Shown here: positions 26,735 through 35,815 of the stretch, piece after piece
How positions within the stretch are numbered: position 1 is the first letter of the stretch
How the letters are laid out: the number at the start of each line of letters is the position of its first letter
Origin: an uncultured Bacteroides sp.
GTDB taxonomy: Bacteria; Bacteroidota; Bacteroidia; Bacteroidales; Bacteroidaceae
Direction: 5' to 3'
DNA: 64,000 bases
NCBI GenBank assembly: GCA_900755095.1
Contig: CAAEFE010000041.1
Location: 1 to 64,000, forward strand
Notes under the pieces: generated by a model
Database searches by the model: none
Told to the model about the DNA's origin: nothing
The model's input: only the letters and a program-made list of their open reading frames with translations
Made by a program: the position numbers and the translations under genes

Positions 26735-26756
26735 GAATGAGGCCGAAGCCCCATTC
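26735..26756. terminator. Hairpin after the HU-like gene
   Basis: GAATGAGGC (26735-26743) pairs with GCCCCATTC (26748-26756) with one mismatch and a CGAA loop. On the minus strand TTTCTTTATA follows. Possible partial terminator between the HU-like gene and the membrane protein gene. Confidence 0.5.
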
Positions 26757-26790
26757 CATACAAAATCGCTAATTCCCGACTTTCCGTTTA

Positions 26791-27309
26791 TCAAGCTGCC
26801 GGATCGGGTGCTTCACCATTACCTCCTGCACCTCCGTCAGGATCCGGTGCTTCGCCTCCTTCGCCTGAATCACCGTCGATGATACTTGAGTCGTTGATAT
26901 GATCCAAATCCTTAAACTTCAATCCATCCGAACGCGTTGAAGTTCCCGTAAAGAGACGGATATCCGAATTCGCACGAAAACAAACCCACAGACCACTGAT
27001 GTCGGATACAGTAAAATTTTCCGCCTTTTCCGTTCCTTTGCTTTGAGCTGAAAGGAAAAAGTAACCCAATCCCTTAATGTTCACTGAACGGCCCGAAAGT
27101 AATGTCTTACGTAGAAGTGTACGAAAATCTTTCAATACACTAATTGTTTCACCCTCACTTACACCGGAAGTAGAAGAGATTTCTTTTGCAAACTCATCCA
27201 GTGTAGCGCTCGTATCATATTGATAAGAAATCACCGGATACACTTTCTTTCCTGCCTCTTTGTTTGTCGGGTCACACAGACGTTGAACTCTTTTAAATCT
27301 AATTGCCAT
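26791..27309 (-). CDS. HU-like DNA-binding protein (Bacteroides HU-domain family)
   Basis: 172 residues. Residues 1-125 match the Bacteroides HU-related family: MAIRFKRVQRLCDPTNKEAGKKVYPVISY, then an HU-like helix-strand region with SGRSVNIKGLGYFFLSAQSKGTEKAENFT. The C-terminus is a low-complexity Gly/Asp/Pro tail (PDPDGGAGGNGEAPDP). Such proteins recur beside amidase genes in Bacteroides and are thought to be of mobile-element origin; DNA binding is expected from the fold, the biological role is unclear. Confidence 0.85.
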   Translation of the reverse strand: MAIRFKRVQRLCDPTNKEAGKKVYPVISYQYDTSATLDEFAKEISSTSGVSEGETISVLKDFRTLLRKTLLSGRSVNIKGLGYFFLSAQSKGTEKAENFTVSDISGLWVCFRANSDIRLFTGTSTRSDGLKFKDLDHINDSSIIDGDSGEGGEAPDPDGGAGGNGEAPDPAA

Positions 27310-27694
27310 AATACTTTTCTTTTTTTAAATGAATACTGTTTAATAATTACTTCGCTAACGTTAACAATGCAAAGATGCGACATATTCAACGGACATGAAA
27401 CGACAAGCGATTATCGGCTATACAGCATATTAGAGGAGCCTTTTTCCTTAAAAAAGGAAGTGAAATCAAATAAAAAACGACAAAAAAGGTTAGTCAGGAA
27501 GAAACAAAAACAAATAAATATCACATTTATTCAATTCAATAGATATATTTTCATTTATAACATATAAAAAGGTGTAGGAATTATAGGGCAAATCTTATCA
27601 GACACATTGTCCTACTTGATACCGTATTTCCTACACCTAAAGAAAGAATACTCCTGTTTTTATCTATTCAGAAGTCTCATCAATAATCATTTTA
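27310..27694. other. 385-base intergenic region
   Basis: Holds the likely promoter region of the HU-like gene near 27340-27380 (minus-strand CATCTTTG at 27377-27370 is one mismatch from TAnnTTTG), A-rich low-complexity sequence at 27440-27530, and the terminator hairpin at 27571-27637. No gene supported. Confidence 0.5.
27571..27637 (-). terminator. Terminator of the TonB_C-like gene
   Basis: GGTGTAGGAA (27571-27580) pairs with TTCCTACACC (27628-27637), with an inner TAGGGCAA/TTGTCCTA stem. On the minus strand the stem is followed directly by TTTTTATA. It lies 57 bases after the stop codon at 27695. Confidence 0.7.
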
Positions 27695-28369
27695 CTATCT
27701 ATTTGTATCTTCATTTATTATAGTAATCGTTTTTGAGAATATAGAATCTCCTCCTGCGTCGTGGACTCCATAAACAGCCATAGAACCACAATTTATGCCA
27801 TTCATTCTTTTTACAGTAAACTTTTGGCTGCCAGTTTCTATTCCCACAACTGATACCCTGGGTTCCAAGACAGAACATCCATCTGGCAATACAAAATTTA
27901 TTATGATCTTATAATCCACATTATCTTCTGACAATTTCCATACAGGCATTTTCTTTATAGTCTGGAGTACTTCTTTATCTAAATCCATGCAAAGCCCTTT
28001 AATAATCCGGCTATTTATTATTTTCTTACTTTTGGATATAGTAAAGCCTGTTATGATCTCTCCTTGTATTCCCATCTCAACAGCTTTTGACTGATAATCT
28101 ATATTTTCTTTGAGAAAAGAAAATATACTGTGTAGTCCTGTTGAGGAGCAAAAAGCATCGCAACCTATAGAATCCATTTGTATTTGAGAAATAACAATCG
28201 TATCATTTCTTGTTGCATCTAATGTTGTGACTGTTTTAAATCTAGACCTGTCATCCAAGTCCTGTGCTTTAACCGAAGCATTGACTACTATCATTAGGAT
28301 AATAAACGAAAATAACCATGAGTGTAAATTTTCTACCTTGCTTTTTAAAGATTGTTTTTTGTAAATCAT
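27695..28369 (-). CDS. Exported protein with TonB C-terminal-like domain
   Basis: 224 residues with an N-terminal membrane/signal segment (LHSWLFSFIILMIVVNASVKAQ). Residues ~95-155 resemble the TonB C-terminal fold: VEMGIQGEIITGFTISKSKK, then SRIIKGLCMDLDKEVLQTIKKMPVW, matching the pattern of Bacteroides energy-transducer proteins. It has no proline-rich spacer, so it is unlikely to be a working TonB; it may be a peripheral binding partner. It follows the LytTR gene by 66 bases and may belong to the same unit. Specific role unknown. Confidence 0.65.
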   Translation of the reverse strand: MIYKKQSLKSKVENLHSWLFSFIILMIVVNASVKAQDLDDRSRFKTVTTLDATRNDTIVISQIQMDSIGCDAFCSSTGLHSIFSFLKENIDYQSKAVEMGIQGEIITGFTISKSKKIINSRIIKGLCMDLDKEVLQTIKKMPVWKLSEDNVDYKIIINFVLPDGCSVLEPRVSVVGIETGSQKFTVKRMNGINCGSMAVYGVHDAGGDSIFSKTITIINEDTNR

Positions 28370-28435
28370 AAGAATGTTTTTAATGTTGATACATTGAGAA
28401 TATTTAAAATCTGTGCTATAGCCTATTGGATTAAC

Positions 28436-28876
28436 CTATGTCTGCATACATAATTTATTCATTAGTGTAGGTAAATAAGAGTCGCTAATTGGTATTAAAG
28501 CCCCATCAATACGGATTCTTTTCCGTTCGATATAATTAATATGAGATAACGAAACAATATAAGAACGGTGCACACGACAAAAATTATTTCCGCTAAGACA
28601 TTCTTCAAAACGTTTTAGACTTACTTGCGAAAGTATGGGCTTTCCATCTGTGCGATGCACCTTTACGTAGTCTCCTCCATATCCTTCCATATAGAGAATA
28701 TCTTCCTGACGAAGTCTAACAATCCGAGGGCCCTCACGAAGAAAGATAGGCTGTCCAGCATGTTTGTCACACAACAGTTTGTTGACTTCCATTAAGTCTT
28801 GGGTAATTTTCTCCAGATACTCCATCAAATCATTGAGCGTGGAAACATCCCCATCGAAAGTAATACATTTCAGCAT
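28436..28876 (-). CDS. LytTR-type DNA-binding protein without receiver domain
   Basis: 146 residues. A short helical N-terminus (1-45) is followed by a LytTR DNA-binding domain (~45-143): FLREGPRIVRLRQEDILYMEGYGGDYVKVH, VSLKRFEECLSGNNFCRVHRSYIVSLSHINYIERKRI. There is no REC domain, so control must come from dimerisation or another protein. It lies 125 bases downstream of a complete LytTR response regulator, giving two LytTR regulators in one island. Confidence 0.88.
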   Translation of the reverse strand: MLKCITFDGDVSTLNDLMEYLEKITQDLMEVNKLLCDKHAGQPIFLREGPRIVRLRQEDILYMEGYGGDYVKVHRTDGKPILSQVSLKRFEECLSGNNFCRVHRSYIVSLSHINYIERKRIRIDGALIPISDSYLPTLMNKLCMQT

Positions 28877-29001
28877 AACATCTCGTTTTAATTGTAGTTA
28901 TCTACCACAAATTAAAAGAAAACATCAGTAAACTAAAGTTAAACACCGGCAAACGGGGATTCTTTGCAGGTGAGACAGACAGCAAGCAAAGGTGAACAGA
29001 T

Positions 29002-29763
29002 TCAACCCTCTTCCTGCATAAGCCACTTTTTGAATAATGGAGTCTTTACCTTACTTATAATAATACGTTCTGGAATAGGCAAAAGTAAATTCACGGAAAG
29101 TCGGTTACCTAACCAAAGATCTATATCTTTAATAGACTTACGGGATACAATAAATTGGCGGTTAGCACGAAAAAAAAGCTGTTTATCTAGTTGCTCGCCA
29201 AGTGCATCAAGCGTCCGGTCTACAGGATGCCTTTTACCATCAAAAGTATAAGCAGTAACCTTCTCCTGAACAGTATAAAAATAGTAAATATCATCTACCG
29301 AGAGTGGATAAAATTTGTCAGCAAGCATAATCAGCAACTTCTTTACTTCATTCCTGTTTTTAATAGCAGTATTAGTTTGCAGGATATGTTCCTCACGCTC
29401 CAACGGATTAAAAAGAAGAAATTTATTCAAAGCATGCTCCAACGTTTTTTGTGTAACAGGTTTTAATAGATAATCAATGCTACTCACCTGAAAAGCTTGT
29501 AAAGCATATTCATCATAAGCAGTAGTAAATACCACAGGAGCCGCTATATCTACTTTTTCAAAGATTTTGAAGGCCAATCCGTCTGCCAGATGAATATCCA
29601 TAAAAATAATATCCGGTTGTGATGAACTCCGAAGCCATTCGATACTATCTTCAATACTTTCCAGTTCAGCAACCACTTCAATGTCAACTACCGAATTGTG
29701 GCGTAAAATAGCCTTCAGACTGCTAACTGCTGCTGTTTCATCTTCAATAATAACCGCTTTCAT
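29002..29763 (-). CDS. LytTR-family response regulator
   Basis: 253 residues: receiver domain (1-120) with acidic pocket E8/D9, phosphoacceptor D56 in IIFMDIHLADG and the conserved Lys in DYLLKPV; LytTR DNA-binding domain (~150-250) with FFRANRQFIVSRKSIKDIDLW. It starts 3 bases after the stop of the sensor kinase gene, so the pair is translationally linked. Likely targets are the envelope-protein genes next door, by proximity. Confidence 0.95.
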   Translation of the reverse strand: MKAVIIEDETAAVSSLKAILRHNSVVDIEVVAELESIEDSIEWLRSSSQPDIIFMDIHLADGLAFKIFEKVDIAAPVVFTTAYDEYALQAFQVSSIDYLLKPVTQKTLEHALNKFLLFNPLEREEHILQTNTAIKNRNEVKKLLIMLADKFYPLSVDDIYYFYTVQEKVTAYTFDGKRHPVDRTLDALGEQLDKQLFFRANRQFIVSRKSIKDIDLWLGNRLSVNLLLPIPERIIISKVKTPLFKKWLMQEEG

Positions 29764-29766
29764 ATA

Positions 29767-30969
29767 TTATCCCAATACGTTTAATAAAGGAAGAAAAACT
29801 TTAAAATATCCATTAGATTTTTCTATATAGATATTCTCCCCAGTCAACATCAGATAACGTCCCTGAAGATTCTTTAATCCTATCCCACTACAAACATAAT
29901 CTTCCATTTTAGGTTGAATAGGATTTGATACTACCAATAAACTTTCTGATACTGTATATATCTCGATTCGCAAAGGGTGTTGCATACTGATAATATTATG
30001 TTTAACTGCATTCTCGATCAATGGAAGTAGACTTAGGATAGGCAGTTTTTTCGGTAGACAGGGTTCTGCGACCTGAATTGAGAAAAACAATTTATTTTCA
30101 TATCGTACACTAAGTAGATAAGTATATGCATTTACAAAATTCAATTCTTCATTAAGAGTCACTAACGTTTTATGATCACTCTGCAAAATATACCGGAAAA
30201 CATTAGATAACCCTTCCAAATACTCAAGTGGTTTTTCCTGTTCTCCTGTCCGGATCAGCGAATCAAGTCCGTTTAATGAATTAAAGAAAAAATGTGGATT
30301 AATCTGCCCCATCAACGCGTTATATGAATTTTGCAATTTCTCAACTTTTATCTTCTCATACTCCAACTTCATTTCTTGTTTCTTATCAAGCAGATGGAGC
30401 AAAAATATACTTAACATAATAATCAACAAAACAAAAATATGTTCTATTAATAAAGGATATGAATCAGCAGCAGAAAAGATAGTACTTATTCCCAATCGGA
30501 TCTGTTCAGGAGTAACAATGGAATCTGTGGCTATATTCAGCGTTTTAGTCGAAACTTCTGTTATTGAAATAAAACCATCTGTGCACTTGTGAGGATGGGA
30601 CACTGTTATATTGCATATCCTTTCCATAAGTAATTTATGTAAAATAGGATATATTTTATATAATCCGAAAGCAATAAATAAAACTACTCCCATCGCAAAT
30701 CCTATTATTTTCACTTCCTTACCTCGAAAAAACTTATTTCCCCATTTATACATCCATCTATAAAAAATAAATAATATGAAAGAAAAAAAGAAGAACCAGA
30801 ATATGGAAAACCAAAAATTACATTTTTCCGTTTCACACATAAGAACGGATACTTTCGAATCCATCATCAAATCATAGTGCCGCATCAAGAGTGTAAAATT
30901 GGCAAAAAGAGAAAGAATCACTGATATAGTGAATCCAATAAATAATTCGTTCTTTGTCAATCGCAACAT
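29767..30969 (-). CDS. LytS-type sensor histidine kinase
   Basis: 400 residues. Four membrane segments (~8-30, 53-71, 88-108, 174-194) with a periplasmic loop (~110-172), a short coiled coil, the His_kinase domain with phosphoacceptor H226 in QINPHFFFNSLN, and an HATPase region with N-box PLIENAVKHN and GIGLKNLQGRY. Operon with the LytTR regulator downstream. A good promoter precedes it (30996-31028). Confidence 0.95.
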   Translation of the reverse strand: MLRLTKNELFIGFTISVILSLFANFTLLMRHYDLMMDSKVSVLMCETEKCNFWFSIFWFFFFSFILFIFYRWMYKWGNKFFRGKEVKIIGFAMGVVLFIAFGLYKIYPILHKLLMERICNITVSHPHKCTDGFISITEVSTKTLNIATDSIVTPEQIRLGISTIFSAADSYPLLIEHIFVLLIIMLSIFLLHLLDKKQEMKLEYEKIKVEKLQNSYNALMGQINPHFFFNSLNGLDSLIRTGEQEKPLEYLEGLSNVFRYILQSDHKTLVTLNEELNFVNAYTYLLSVRYENKLFFSIQVAEPCLPKKLPILSLLPLIENAVKHNIISMQHPLRIEIYTVSESLLVVSNPIQPKMEDYVCSGIGLKNLQGRYLMLTGENIYIEKSNGYFKVFLPLLNVLG

Positions 30970-30995
30970 AGTCCTCTTTTATTTTGTTAACCCCA

Positions 30996-31028
30996 CAAAA
31001 ATAATCAATCCAGCAACTCTATCTCAAA
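30996..31028 (-). promoter_or_regulatory. Promoter of the LytS/LytTR operon
   Basis: On the minus strand TTTG (31028-31025), 21 nt, then TATTTTTG (31003-30996), a good match to the Bacteroides -33/-7 consensus, 27 bases before the kinase start codon. Confidence 0.6.
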
Positions 31029-31136
31029 TAAGCCGATGAAACGGACAAAACAGTCGGTGAACCGCCATCTTTTTATAGATAAATGAAAATTCAGGTGGTA
31101 TATTGCATCCTCTTTTCATAAATAAACCTCATCGAC

Positions 31137-32342
31137 TTATTTTAATTTTCCCCGATAAAAGATTTCACCCAAAGTAAGAGAAAGTGTAGCACCTATAACG
31201 TCACGGTTTAATATCTCTTTTTTCAGACGTAACCGGTCATAAAAAATACCAATATTAATTCTTCCTCTAAATACGGGCAATCCTAGTCCGGCATTAAACC
31301 GTAAAGACACTCCGGAACTTCCATTGATCCTCATATAAGAGTTAGACAAATCAATTCCGGCTTTATAAGATACTTGTTTCCAAAAGCCATCAGAAGAATA
31401 ACCGTTAGGAAAATAACAAATGCCGACACGACATTCATTCACGTCTTGAAATTCAATTCGACTGTCTACAGACGTTAGAGAAGTATATTGCTGAAAAGTA
31501 TAATCCAACGCATAAGTCCATTTTTTATATTGTAAAGAACCGCCTATTCCAAAATATTGAGGTAAGCTTTGCTTCTGACTTCTTTGCTTCTTCTTATTTT
31601 GTGTTTTGTCATTTACAATGTATTTCTCATTAGTGACATCCATTTTCTGGCGATGGCCGTAAACAACCCCTAGTGTATAAGACAAATCATGATTCAATGC
31701 ATAGTGATATTGAACTCCCCCATTTGTATAAAGTGTCCTTGCGTGCATCTTCTTATCAACAGCCACGTCATTTTGTTGCTCTGACAATACAATGTTACCA
31801 AACAAATAACTAACATTTATTCCTATAGACCAATATTGGGATAACAGATAAGCATTTGACCAACTTATTTTTGAGATTCCTCCACTTCCAGTAAAAGCGC
31901 CAATATTACTCTCATGAGGATTTCCTTCTATAGGTTGAGAAGATTGGAAATAATAACCAACTGAACTATAAGGAGTCAGACTTACTGCTGTATACCACCG
32001 TGGAATTACCCGCCCACCCAATATCAAAGCAGAAAAACTTCCAGTAAACGCCCGATTAGAGCTGCCTTCAGAAGTGCACGATTCATTTTTGGCAAAAATT
32101 GCAAGTTCTGTTAGAAGCCGTTTACTGTCTAAGGCTGTCAATCCTGCCGGATTTTCAATGTTCATCAGTACATTATTCCTCATTCCGTAAGCAACTCCAC
32201 CCATACCTGCATTCTGTCCATAAAGTCCGTTTTGCAGTTCTCCGATGCCAAACATAGAATATGGCGATGAAGTCATTACGTTTTGTGTCTGTGCCTTTAG
32301 TGTCATTAATAAAAGAAGAATCAGGCAATTAATAGCTTTCAT
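31137..32342 (-). CDS. Outer membrane beta-barrel protein
   Basis: 401 residues with signal peptide (CLILLLLMTLKAQTQ) and a beta-barrel pattern of alternating residues. The start of the mature protein, SSPYSMFGIGELQNG...AGMGGVAYGMRNN...NIENPAGLTALD, is typical of a FadL/PorV-like Bacteroidetes family. Its start overlaps the end of the DUF4270 gene by 14 bases (32329-32342), so the two are translationally coupled and probably act together at the outer membrane. Ligand unknown. Confidence 0.75.
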   Translation of the reverse strand: MKAINCLILLLLMTLKAQTQNVMTSSPYSMFGIGELQNGLYGQNAGMGGVAYGMRNNVLMNIENPAGLTALDSKRLLTELAIFAKNESCTSEGSSNRAFTGSFSALILGGRVIPRWYTAVSLTPYSSVGYYFQSSQPIEGNPHESNIGAFTGSGGISKISWSNAYLLSQYWSIGINVSYLFGNIVLSEQQNDVAVDKKMHARTLYTNGGVQYHYALNHDLSYTLGVVYGHRQKMDVTNEKYIVNDKTQNKKKQRSQKQSLPQYFGIGGSLQYKKWTYALDYTFQQYTSLTSVDSRIEFQDVNECRVGICYFPNGYSSDGFWKQVSYKAGIDLSNSYMRINGSSGVSLRFNAGLGLPVFRGRINIGIFYDRLRLKKEILNRDVIGATLSLTLGEIFYRGKLK

Positions 32343-33648
32343 ATATTTTGTAATTTAATTGAAGAGTTATAGGATGTTGACCTTTAGTATCACTAAATGT
32401 CAGATTTCTCAATGTCTTGGTATAATCATCACTATTAAATACTAATTGAAGATTATGCTTGTATTTTCCAGAAGTTCCCAATTCATCTTTCATGAATTGC
32501 GTAACATCAAAATAATAGTATGTATTTCCAAGAAATACATCATCCTTCACTAATTTCCCTCCTTGTACTTGCTTTCCCAAATAATCTTTAACAGCATCAG
32601 TGACTACATTATTTTCGTCTGCTATATACAGGAAAATGCTATCCGGCAAGGTATTATATCCTGAATAAGTACCATATTCAGGATAGATTCTCAATCCTGC
32701 TTTTTCTATATGCACATATTCACCTTGCTCCATTATATCATTAAGATAAGGAAACTCAAGGCGGGTATACCATCCGATACCAGCAAATAGCACTCCTCTG
32801 TTTCCTAATTCTGCAGAAGGTATCTCTACCTTTTTCCATGGATATGTTTCCATGGGAGTATCATGTCGGTCATGTTGTAATTGATTGAATTGTGTTGCTG
32901 TATTCGGTGAAAAAAACAATTTCTGATGATTCTCATAACCACTTTCAATATGATAATGTAATATCAAAGCTGACAATGAATCTGCTACCTGAAAACCTAA
33001 TAATGAGTAACTTTGCTGTTCATCAGGAATGATAACAATTCCTTTAAAATAGTCTTCAAAATGATTCACGGCAACCGACTCATCATGGTTATGGAATCGG
33101 GTCAGCAAATCTTTCCCTAACTTATCCGGCAAGCGTATCTCTAGTTTTTCAGAGGTTCGGGGTCTAGGTATAAAAGAATAAACAGTCAATGGTTCGGGTT
33201 CATAAGCAAATGAAGAGTTATTATACAAATAACCATTGTCATTCAATACAACTTTTTCAGATAACAAATGAATGGAATACCGTTGCTGTTGAGTAGTATC
33301 ACCAACAAAATTCTTATTAGTGGAAAGCAACAATATCAATGAATCAAACTGCACTGTCACATCCGATTCCGTTGAATATTGAGGACGCAAATAAGGGATA
33401 TAACTGGCAGCAGAAATGCTCCCCCATAACGGATGCATGTATTTTCCAGCCAGTACGACTTGCTTTCCTGAAGTTTCTAAAGAGTCAATTAAGACAGCAG
33501 TCACCGTGATGGAACTCGTATCCATACTTATATTACGTAAATCAGAATCGACTAATCTATTTCCGAAAGTATTATTTTCATCATAACACGATACTATGGA
33601 GCAAAATATTATAAAGTAACAGCAAACAACAACCAACAATTTATACAT
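32329..33648 (-). CDS. DUF4270-family lipoprotein
   Basis: 439 residues. Signal peptide with a lipobox-like Cys (FIIFCSIVSC). The body shows the DUF4270 pattern: GNRLVDSDL near the start, VLAGKYMHPLWGSISAASYIPYL, DSLILLLS and a C-terminal YYFDVTQFMKDEL...LQLVFN. Family function is not established; members are surface or envelope lipoproteins in Bacteroidetes. Divergent from the kelch gene with a 243-base gap to the preferred kelch start, and coupled to the OMP gene. Confidence 0.8.
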   Translation of the reverse strand: MYKLLVVVCCYFIIFCSIVSCYDENNTFGNRLVDSDLRNISMDTSSITVTAVLIDSLETSGKQVVLAGKYMHPLWGSISAASYIPYLRPQYSTESDVTVQFDSLILLLSTNKNFVGDTTQQQRYSIHLLSEKVVLNDNGYLYNNSSFAYEPEPLTVYSFIPRPRTSEKLEIRLPDKLGKDLLTRFHNHDESVAVNHFEDYFKGIVIIPDEQQSYSLLGFQVADSLSALILHYHIESGYENHQKLFFSPNTATQFNQLQHDRHDTPMETYPWKKVEIPSAELGNRGVLFAGIGWYTRLEFPYLNDIMEQGEYVHIEKAGLRIYPEYGTYSGYNTLPDSIFLYIADENNVVTDAVKDYLGKQVQGGKLVKDDVFLGNTYYYFDVTQFMKDELGTSGKYKHNLQLVFNSDDYTKTLRNLTFSDTKGQHPITLQLNYKIYESY

Positions 33649-33891
33649 ATTGCATTTTTGACTGCAAAAGAGAGGATAACTCTTCGTATATACAATTTTA
33701 ACCCGTCAATCAATCTATATCTTCCGGTAATAAACTATTTGTGAAGGTGAAATAAGTATTAAGTGCTGTCAAATCATTCGCCTGCCATTACACTGAATTA
33801 ACGGCCTAAATTTATATACTTACCGATTCTATTTGCCCAACATATGAAAGCCCTGTTCTTTTGTAGCCGTAAAATAATAATATTATATATG

Positions 33892-34890
33892 ATGAAACAT
33901 TTGAATTTATTTGTATTCCTGATAACTGTGATTTCTGTTATCACAATTTCTTGTAGTAGTGACGAGGAAGATGATTTGATGGGTAAATGGTATCGTGTAT
34001 CCGATTTTGACGGATTAGCACGCGGAGAAGCAACCTCTTTTACAATTGGTAGTAAAGGATATCTGACTGGTGGTTATGATGGTAAAAAACATCTGAATGA
34101 TCTTTGGGAATATGATATGGAGCTTGACTTTTGGACACAAAAGGCGTCTTTCCCAGGAACCTCTCGTAGCTCTGCTGCTGCATTTTCTGTCGAAAATAAA
34201 GGGTATTTCGGCACAGGCTACAATGGGAAAGATTACTTTAATGATTTTTGGGAATATAATCCGGATACAAATACATGGAATTCTAAAGCAGATTATCCGG
34301 GAAGTGCTCGTAATGATGCCATAGCATTTGGATTATCGGACAAAGGATACTTAGGTAGTGGTTACAATGGAAATTACTTAAAAGATTTCTATACTTACAA
34401 TCCATCTACCGACTCTTGGGAACAAATAGTTAGCCTAGGTGGCAGTAAACGTCGTGGAGCAGCTTGTTTTGTTATAGACAACATTGCTTATGTCTGTGCC
34501 GGATTCAATAACGGTGAATATGTTAAAGATTTCTGGAAATACGATCCAGTCCAAAAACGTTGGATTCAACTTCGTGATATTGCAGACACATCAGACGCAA
34601 CATACGATAATAAGTATAACAGTATAGTACGAATCTATGGAGTTGCTTTTGTTATTGACGGACAAGGTTATCTAACATGTGGTGGTACTCCCGATTTGCG
34701 CACTAATACATGGAAATATACTCCAGATACAGATTTATGGGAAGAGGTTGCTAATTTTAAAGGTGCTCCCCGTACTGCAACAGCTTCTTTCTCTAATGGA
34801 AACAAAGGTTTTATTGTTACAGGTAGGAGCAATAATTATCGTTTTGATGATATTTGGGAGCTTCATCCGTATGAATATGATGAATATTAA
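33892..34890 (+). CDS. Kelch-repeat lipoprotein
   Basis: About 332 residues from the Met at 33892; the frame opens at 33844, but the signal peptide and lipobox (VISVITISCSSDEEDD) fit the later start. Six kelch-type blades follow (patterns GYLTGGYDG...NDLWEYD...FWTQ, GYFGTGYNG...NDFWEYNP, and so on), enough to close a beta-propeller. Envelope-anchored binding protein by inference. Its end overlaps the next gene by 20 bases. Confidence 0.85.
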   Translation: MKHLNLFVFLITVISVITISCSSDEEDDLMGKWYRVSDFDGLARGEATSFTIGSKGYLTGGYDGKKHLNDLWEYDMELDFWTQKASFPGTSRSSAAAFSVENKGYFGTGYNGKDYFNDFWEYNPDTNTWNSKADYPGSARNDAIAFGLSDKGYLGSGYNGNYLKDFYTYNPSTDSWEQIVSLGGSKRRGAACFVIDNIAYVCAGFNNGEYVKDFWKYDPVQKRWIQLRDIADTSDATYDNKYNSIVRIYGVAFVIDGQGYLTCGGTPDLRTNTWKYTPDTDLWEEVANFKGAPRTATASFSNGNKGFIVTGRSNNYRFDDIWELHPYEYDEY

Positions 34891-35236
34891 AACCGGAAAC
34901 TACATACTTTGGGTTAGTCTACTATCACTATTGATTATCATTCTTCTTCATCAGTCAATTATAGTAATTGAGGATGAAGAAGAATCCAAAGCTAGATTAG
35001 AAATATTTCAATCCCCAAAGGGATGGGGATATCAAATTATTATGGGACAGAAGATTCTTATATATCAACCGACCATTCCAGCTATTGACACTGTTATGCC
35101 TTTCCCTGATGAAATTAGTACACGGAAGATAGGTATACTGGTCTTAAAACGATTTAACGAACATCGCAACTTTTCTGTTTCAAAGGAGGAAGTTTACCAA
35201 CGTTTACCTTCATGTTATAATGTAATAGTAGAGTGA
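34871..35236 (+). CDS. DUF4907-like membrane-anchored small protein
   Basis: 121 residues from the first of three closely spaced Met codons (MNMMNIKTG; 34871, 34877, 34880). One N-terminal hydrophobic segment (YILWVSLLSLLIIILLH) is followed by a small domain (GWGYQIIMGQKILIYQPTIPAI, RKIGILVLKRFNEHRNFSVSKEEV). I recall DUF4907 proteins beside kelch proteins in Bacteroidetes and this fits, but I cannot verify it. Translation is coupled to the kelch gene by the 20-base overlap. Confidence 0.65.
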   Translation: MNMMNIKTGNYILWVSLLSLLIIILLHQSIIVIEDEEESKARLEIFQSPKGWGYQIIMGQKILIYQPTIPAIDTVMPFPDEISTRKIGILVLKRFNEHRNFSVSKEEVYQRLPSCYNVIVE

Positions 35237-35815
35237 TTTTTTAGTCACTAATAATTTCAAAGCAGAAACTCCAACTAAGATTTACGGAGATTCAGAAAAT
35301 GATATGTTACAATTTTAATTAATATATTTGATAAATTCACATCAAACCTTTTTTATAAAGATAATTCACTTCCACAAAATACGCTCTAAATCAATTATAA
35401 AATAAAAGAACGATATGGGTGTGATCAAACATAAATACCATCTATGCTCCAATGGAACATAGATAATCAAGCCCCATTTACTTATTTTACTACACATGTA
35501 ATTTAACAAGAAATTCTTTCATTATTACAAATTGGGGTGATGAACATAACTTCATAACCCGATTTTAGAAAGATCATTTATTCCTTTAAAACCAACGAGG
35601 TGTTTCTCGGTGTGCAACGGGTCGTTCCTTTAAAAGGAACGACCCGTTGGTTTTAAAGCAAAAATCAGTTATATAACTACCTAATAACCAACATATTGTA
35701 TTTGTTTGTTTCGAGCCACTTTCCGAAAGAAAATTCACAACACAAGCAAAAAGGATGTTAGTGCCAAGCGTGGCTATTCGTTAATAAATATTTTACAAAT
35801 TAAATCTTCTCATCA
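35237..35815. other. 579-base intergenic region with nested hairpins
   Basis: Apart from the inverted repeats at 35584-35658 I see no gene. The ORF open from 35706 overlaps the better frame starting at 35816 and is not supported. Confidence 0.55.
35584..35658. repeat. Two mutually exclusive inverted repeats
   Basis: CAACGGGTCGTTCCTT (35615-35630) pairs perfectly with AAGGAACGACCCGTTG (35634-35649), a 16-bp stem with a 3-nt spacer. CTTTAAAACCAACG (35584-35597) pairs perfectly with CGTTGGTTTTAAAG (35645-35658). Bases 35645-35649 belong to both, so an RNA could fold only one way at a time, as in an attenuator. A terminator or a mobile-element end are alternatives. Confidence 0.6.

Noticed and set aside
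27220..27567. 115-codon plus-strand ORF
   Set aside because: It starts antisense to the HU-like gene and runs through A-rich intergenic sequence into the terminator.
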